Source: Burkholderiales bacterium (GTDB lineage Bacteria; Pseudomonadota; Gammaproteobacteria; Burkholderiales; SG8-41). From it: a DNA stretch of 12,446 nucleotides. A program made the translations under genes and the position numbers. This document shows, piece after piece, positions 9,023 to 12,446 of this stretch. Each line of letters opens with the position of its first letter. Position 1 is the first letter of the stretch. A model generated the notes under the pieces. That model was not told where the DNA came from. It worked only from the letters and a program-made list of their open reading frames with translations, and did not search any database. Location of the stretch: positions 1 to 12,446 of the forward strand of contig JAIESJ010000002.1 of the NCBI GenBank assembly GCA_019746155.1, given 5' to 3'.

Positions 9023-10127
9023 TTAGAGACCCTGTTTCAAGCTGGCATTGATGAAATCGTCGAGATTGCCGTCGAGCACGGCCTGCGTGTTGCCGACCTC
9101 GACGTTGGTGCGCAGATCCTTGATGCGCGACTGATCGAGCACGTAGGAGCGGATCTGATGGCCCCAGCCGATGTCGGTTTTGGCGTCTTCCAGCGCCTGT
9201 TTTTCTTCATTGCGCTTTCTCAGCTCGAGTTCGTAGAGCCGGGACTTCAGCATGGCCATCGCTTCCGCGCGGTTGCGGTGCTGGGAGCGGTCGTTCTGGC
9301 ACTGCACGACGATGCCGGTCGGCAAATGGGTGAGCCGGACCGCCGAGTCGGTCTTGTTGATGTGCTGCCCGCCCGCGCCCGAAGCGCGGTAAGTGTCGAT
9401 CCTGAGATCGGCGGGATTGATCTCGACTTCGATGGTCTCGTCGACTTCCGGATAGACGGACACGCTGGCGAACGATGTATGGCGCCGGTTATTGGCATCG
9501 AACGGCGATTTGCGCACCAGACGGTGCACCCCGGTTTCGGTACGCAAATGGCCGTAGGCATAGTCGCCGTTGACCTTGAGCACGGCGCTTTTTATTCCCG
9601 CGACTTCGCCCGGCGATTCTTCGAGCAATTCGGTCTTGAACCCCTTGCGTTCGCAGTAGCGCAGATACATGCGCTCGAGGATGGCCGCCCAATCCTGGGC
9701 CTCCGTGCCGCCCGAGCCGGCCTGGATGTCGACGAAGCAGTTGTTGGGGTCCATCGGATTGGAGAACATGCGGCGGAATTCCATGTCCGCCACGGTTTTC
9801 TCGAGGGCTTTGGCGTCGTTGGCGATGCTCGCCAGCGTCGCGTCGTCCTGCTCGGCTTTGGCGATGTCGAACAGCTCCTTTGCATCGCGCAGTCCGGTGT
9901 CAAGCTCGATCAGCGTGTGTACCACCGCTTCCAGGGATTTACGCTCCCGGCCCAGGTCCTGGGCGCGTTTGTTGTCGCTCCATACGGCCGGGTCTTCGGT
10001 CAGCCTGACGACCTCGATCAGACGCCTTCGTTTGGTATCGAAGTCAAAGATACCTCCGCAGTTCTGCAGCGCGGCCTTCAACGTCCTGCAGCAGTCTGGC
10101 GATGGCATTGATTTGTTCTGCTTCCAT
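9023..10127 (-). CDS. prfB: Peptide chain release factor 2 (RF2), with programmed +1 frameshift
   Basis: RF2 ends translation at UGA and UAA. The gene is read in two frames. Codons 1-27 run from the ATG at 10127 (MEAEQINAIARLL ... ELRRYL) to an in-frame TGA at 10046-10044. A +1 shift at CTT then continues at GAC (10045) for 340 codons to the stop at 9023. The joined protein has 367 residues, against 365 in E. coli. SPF, the stop-codon recognition motif, is at 207-209, and GGQ, the peptidyl-tRNA hydrolysis motif, is at 252-254 (ASGAGGQHINKT). The residue matching E. coli K-12 position 246 is alanine, the common and more active form, not the K-12 threonine. An unshifted open frame extends upstream to 10243, but its N-terminus is not RF2-like. 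The ribosome binding site is weak (GGGA, about eight bases before ATG). lysS follows in the same operon. Confidence 0.96.
10043..10057 (-). promoter_or_regulatory. prfB programmed +1 frameshift site
   Basis: The minus strand reads GGAGG TAT CTT TGA C. An internal Shine-Dalgarno sequence (10057-10053) stands three bases before the slippery CTT (10049-10047), and the in-frame UGA (10046-10044) is followed by C, the weakest termination context. This is the same layout as the E. coli site. When RF2 is scarce, ribosomes pause at UGA, slip by +1 and make full-length RF2, so the protein regulates its own level. Confidence 0.97.
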
Positions 10128-10431
10128 GGCAATCCCGTGAAAACTCCGATTATACAATGCGGAGCGCGTCGGAACGCGGAGCAGGATCTCGTCCTTGTCC
10201 GCTTGCGCCACCTCGACGGTGTCTCCGCTGCGCGCTTTGGCATCCGCCGGGACCTGTGCCGGTTCGTTTTTTGCGGCTGTCCCCGGCATCATGACAAACA
10301 ACGGGGGTAAGGGGCATTGCACCTCCAATTCACACAACCGATTCAAAACCCCGCTCCAGCACTGATTCGCCAAGCACGACGCAATCGGCCAGCCATCTCC
10401 TCCCTTCCGGACTACTCGTAAAATATGCAGG
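10128..10431. other. 304-base stretch with no recognised gene, between lysR and prfB
   Basis: No known protein or RNA is recognisable here. Two overlapping short minus-strand reading frames exist. One starts at an ATG at 10317 with GGAGG four bases upstream and runs 55 codons to a TAA inside the candidate prfB -10 box; its product is rich in Arg and Gly and looks non-coding. The other starts at 10292 and stays open in the prfB zero frame up to the prfB ATG. Its residues (DTVEVAQADKDEILLRV) look more protein-like, but I do not recognise them. The stretch may be a gene remnant or just the prfB upstream region. Confidence 0.5.
10149..10154 (-). promoter_or_regulatory. Candidate -10 box of the prfB-lysS promoter
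   Basis: A perfect TATAAT on the minus strand lies 21 bases before the prfB ATG at 10127, predicting a start near 10142 and a leader of about 15 bases. It sits between inverted arms CTCCG (10144-10148) and CGGAG (10160-10164), which could be an operator or chance. No good -35 box is seen at normal spacing. Confidence 0.45.
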
Positions 10432-11319
10432 CTAATGTGTTTGGCCGCGGCTGTAAGCTTGTTTGATTATTTCCGCCGCTGCGCGCGCGGCAGCGGGACG
10501 ATATCCTTCGCGGCGCCAGAAAATGGCAACGGTCCGCGTCAATTCGGGTTTGAGCCGTATACAATGAAGCCCGGGAAATGCCTTGGCCATGCGCTCGGTT
10601 TGAATCGTTGCGAGCCGGCTGCATTTGACGGTTGCCAGGATCGCATCGGTGGAATTGATTTCAATCTTGATGCGTGGCCGGTAGCCGACCGAGGCAAAGC
10701 ATTCCGCGAGCAACTTGCGCGATGGAAACTCGGGGGTCAGCAGAATCAGGGGCTGGTCACGCAGTTCCCTGATGTGAATTTCACGGCGCTTGGCGTACGG
10801 ATGCCGGCTTCCGACCACGAGCATCAGCGGTTCATCGAACAGTTTTTCGGCGATGATCTGGTCCGAGTTGGGCGGCTCGTAGGCAATGCCCAGATCGAGT
10901 TCACCTTTGACCAGACGATCTTCCATTTCTCCCGTAGGCAACTGGCGAACTATCACGCCGACGCCGGGATAGGTTGCGGAAAATTCGGCGAGGATGGGCG
11001 GCAGCAGCGAACTGTTGAATGACTGGAAGACGCCGATCGTCAGCGTGCCGCGCATCAGTCCCTCGAGTTCCGCGAGCGCTTCGGTGGCGGAATGGATCTC
11101 CTTCAGCGCCCGCTCGGCGTGTTGCCTGAAAATAGCCCCCGGTGCTGTGAGCTGAACTTTGCGTCCGACGCGGTCGAACAGCACCGTGCCGAGGTGGCTC
11201 TCGAGTTGCTTGATTTGCTGTGACAGTGTCGGTTGCGTCAGATGCAGCCCCGCGGCGGCGCGCGTGAAGCTCAGACTGTCGGCGACTGCCAGAAAGTAAC
11301 GCAGGTGGCGAAGTTCCAT
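10432..11319 (-). CDS. LysR-type transcriptional regulator (CynR/CbbR-like)
   Basis: This is a 295-residue LysR-type regulator, the standard length. Residues 1-60 form the winged helix-turn-helix (MELRHLRYFLAVADSLSFTR ... LTQPTLSQQIKQLESHLGT, then LFDRVGRKVQLT). From about residue 90 comes the periplasmic-binding-like co-inducer domain (GTLTIGVFQSFNSSLLPPIL ... LDLGIAYEPP ... LMLVVGSRHP). The ATG at 11319 matches the family start. An open extension to 11643 would run back across the divergent dioxygenase gene and is not credible. Shine-Dalgarno evidence is weak (AGGA, 13 bases away). It diverges from the TauD/TfdA-family gene at 11510 and, as is usual for LysR regulators, probably controls that gene and itself from the shared 190-base gap. 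The inducer is unknown, and the resemblance to CynR is only by overall pattern. Confidence 0.92.
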   Translation of the reverse strand: MELRHLRYFLAVADSLSFTRAAAGLHLTQPTLSQQIKQLESHLGTVLFDRVGRKVQLTAPGAIFRQHAERALKEIHSATEALAELEGLMRGTLTIGVFQSFNSSLLPPILAEFSATYPGVGVIVRQLPTGEMEDRLVKGELDLGIAYEPPNSDQIIAEKLFDEPLMLVVGSRHPYAKRREIHIRELRDQPLILLTPEFPSRKLLAECFASVGYRPRIKIEINSTDAILATVKCSRLATIQTERMAKAFPGLHCIRLKPELTRTVAIFWRREGYRPAAARAAAEIIKQAYSRGQTH

Positions 11320-11338
11320 CGGGAAACGGTGTCCTGAG

Positions 11339-11355
11339 TATAGGTGTTGTCTATA
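11339..11355. promoter_or_regulatory. Candidate LysR-type binding box (T-N11-A dyad)
   Basis: TATAG (11339-11343) and CTATA (11351-11355) form an interrupted dyad of 17 bases that contains the LysR-family T-N11-A core. A further CCTAT half-site lies at 11381-11385. The dyad centre is about 66 bases before the predicted dioxygenase transcription start, the usual position of a LysR recognition site, and 20-36 bases before the lysR ATG, which suits autorepression. Confidence 0.6.
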
Positions 11356-11376
11356 GGTTTCATAATAATAAAGTAT

Positions 11377-11406
11377 TTGCCCTATCGTAATCCACGGCGT
11401 TATAAA
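11377..11406 (+). promoter_or_regulatory. Candidate promoter of the TauD/TfdA-family gene
   Basis: TTGCCC (11377-11382) and TATAAA (11401-11406) are separated by 18 bases, predicting a start near 11413 and a leader of about 97 bases. The weak -35 box fits a promoter that needs an activator, here probably the LysR protein bound at 11339-11355 and a nearby activation site. Confidence 0.4.
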
Positions 11407-11509
11407 TAAAAAAAGAGTGGTGTCTGCCGGTTGCGGGCCCGCCATTATTGCGTGCACCCGCGCAGGCCGGGCCAGGGTGGATCGCCACGGTGAACGGAGG
11501 AGGCAATAT

Positions 11510-12446
11510 ATGTCGGCAGTGCTCGCGAACCGGTCCGTGATCCAGGGCCGGGTAGGAAAAATGGAGATCGTTCCCCTCGAGGGCGCGATGGGAGCCGAAA
11601 TCCGGGGGCTGGACCTGCGGCGACTCGATGACGAGGCTTTCAAGGTACTCTACCAGGCCTATCTCGATCACCTGCTCGTGCTGGTGCGCGGCCAGGAATT
11701 GAGCGACCTGGACCTGATGGCGGTCGCGAGCCGCTTCGGCCCCATCGAAATGCCGCCGGTGACGGCCGAACACGTGGCACACCGCCATGCCGACGGCCTG
11801 CCTGGCATTACCGTGGTGTCGAACGTCAAGGTAAACGGCGCGCCGATAGGCGAACTCGGCGACGGCGAGGTGATCTGGCACAGCGACTACTCGTTCCGCG
11901 AAATCACCGCCGGCATGCGCGTCCTGCACGCGATCGAGCTGCCGCCGGAAGGGCAGGGCGCCAACACCGAATTCTGCAACACCTATGCCGCTTACGATGC
12001 GTTGCCCGCAAGCCTCAAGCGGCGCGTGCACGGCATGACCATCAAGCATGACACGGCGTACGACACCAACCAGAACCTGCGCCGCGGCGCGCAGGCGGTG
12101 GCCGACGTGAAACTCTCGCCGGGTCCGAGCCACCCCATCGTTTATACCCACCCCGAGACGGGATGCAATGCGCTGTTTCTCGGCCGCCGGCCCAAGCACT
12201 ACGTGAACGGGCTGAGCCTAGAAGAATCCGAGGCGCTGCTCGATGAACTGTGGGCGCGCACCACCCAGCCGCGTTTCCAGATCGCGCACGAATGGCGGCT
12301 CGGCGACGTGGTGATGTGGGACAACCGCTGCACTCTGCACCGCAGGGGAGCATTCAATCCGGGTAGCCGCCGGATCATGCACGCCGCACAGGTAAAGGGG
12401 CAGAAGCCGGCGGAGGCGCCCGATGCCTACAGCCGGCCGCCGCATC
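11510..12446 (+). CDS. TauD/TfdA-family Fe(II)/2-oxoglutarate dioxygenase (3' end cut by window edge)
   Basis: This is a non-heme iron enzyme of the TauD/TfdA family; members oxidise substrates such as taurine, alkylsulfates or 2,4-D with 2-oxoglutarate and O2. The first 312 codons are visible, already about the length of a whole family member (280-310), so only a short tail can be missing. The iron facial triad is complete: His124 and Asp126 in WHSDYSF, and His277 in MWDNRCTLHRR. An arginine for 2-oxoglutarate follows (Arg287/Arg288 in SRRIMHAAQ). The block TEFCNTYAAYDALP (153-166) is typical of the family. The start is firm: GGAGGAGG lies six bases before the ATG. It diverges from a LysR-type gene that probably regulates it. 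No transporter or other substrate-indicating gene is in view, so the substrate is open; taurine or an aryloxy acid would be a guess. Confidence 0.92.
   Translation, partial: MSAVLANRSVIQGRVGKMEIVPLEGAMGAEIRGLDLRRLDDEAFKVLYQAYLDHLLVLVRGQELSDLDLMAVASRFGPIEMPPVTAEHVAHRHADGLPGITVVSNVKVNGAPIGELGDGEVIWHSDYSFREITAGMRVLHAIELPPEGQGANTEFCNTYAAYDALPASLKRRVHGMTIKHDTAYDTNQNLRRGAQAVADVKLSPGPSHPIVYTHPETGCNALFLGRRPKHYVNGLSLEESEALLDELWARTTQPRFQIAHEWRLGDVVMWDNRCTLHRRGAFNPGSRRIMHAAQVKGQKPAEAPDAYSRPPH

Noticed and set aside
9023..10243. prfB as a frameshifted pseudogene, or as a 406-residue protein starting at 10243
   Set aside because: The frame break is the conserved programmed site, and the 10243 extension does not resemble an RF2 N-terminus, whereas the 10127 start does.
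11320..11643. 108-residue N-terminal extension of the LysR-type regulator
   Set aside because: It would run through the intergenic control region and into the divergent dioxygenase gene; the ATG at 11319 matches the normal LysR start.

Overview
The window looks like ordinary chromosome of a GC-rich betaproteobacterium. Supporting signs are the head-to-head rluD/bamD pair, the prfB-lysS operon, a short betaproteobacterial-type RF2 N-terminus (MEAEQIN...), and BamD and RluD sequences typical of that class. I see no rRNA, tRNA, CRISPR array, insertion sequence, phage gene or replication origin. The genus cannot be fixed from sequence reading alone.

Layout, left to right. (1) Bases 1-1601: rluD (minus, cut by the left edge) and bamD (plus) diverge with start codons one base apart. 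(2) Bases 1680-4584: a copper-handling block on the minus strand, transcribed copA, then copZ, then csoR. A textbook CsoR operator sits in the spacer of the copA promoter, and a hairpin terminator upstream insulates it. CsoR would sense Cu(I) and release the promoter, CopZ would carry Cu(I), and CopA would export it. (3) Bases 4601-5233: a glycine-zipper membrane-anchored protein. (4) Bases 5438-7390: acetoacetyl-CoA synthetase (aacS). (5) Bases 7503-10127: prfB-lysS, encoding release factor 2 and lysyl-tRNA synthetase. prfB is split by the classical programmed +1 frameshift, so it is intact and not a pseudogene. (6) Bases 10128-10431: about 300 bases with no recognised gene, holding a likely prfB promoter. 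(7) Bases 10432-12446: a LysR-type regulator divergent from a TauD/TfdA-family Fe(II)/2-oxoglutarate dioxygenase cut by the right edge. A T-N11-A LysR box and a candidate promoter lie between them.

The least explained structure is a pair of roughly 100-bp elements built from 7-base repeats. In each, one array runs on one strand and, after a short spacer, a second array runs on the opposite strand. One lies between copA and copZ, the other between lysS and aacS. In both, the stop codon of the upstream gene lies inside the array. They look like two copies of one dispersed intergenic repeat family.

No wholly new multi-gene system is evident. The heptad elements, the orphan dioxygenase/LysR pair and the unassigned stretch before prfB deserve the most attention.
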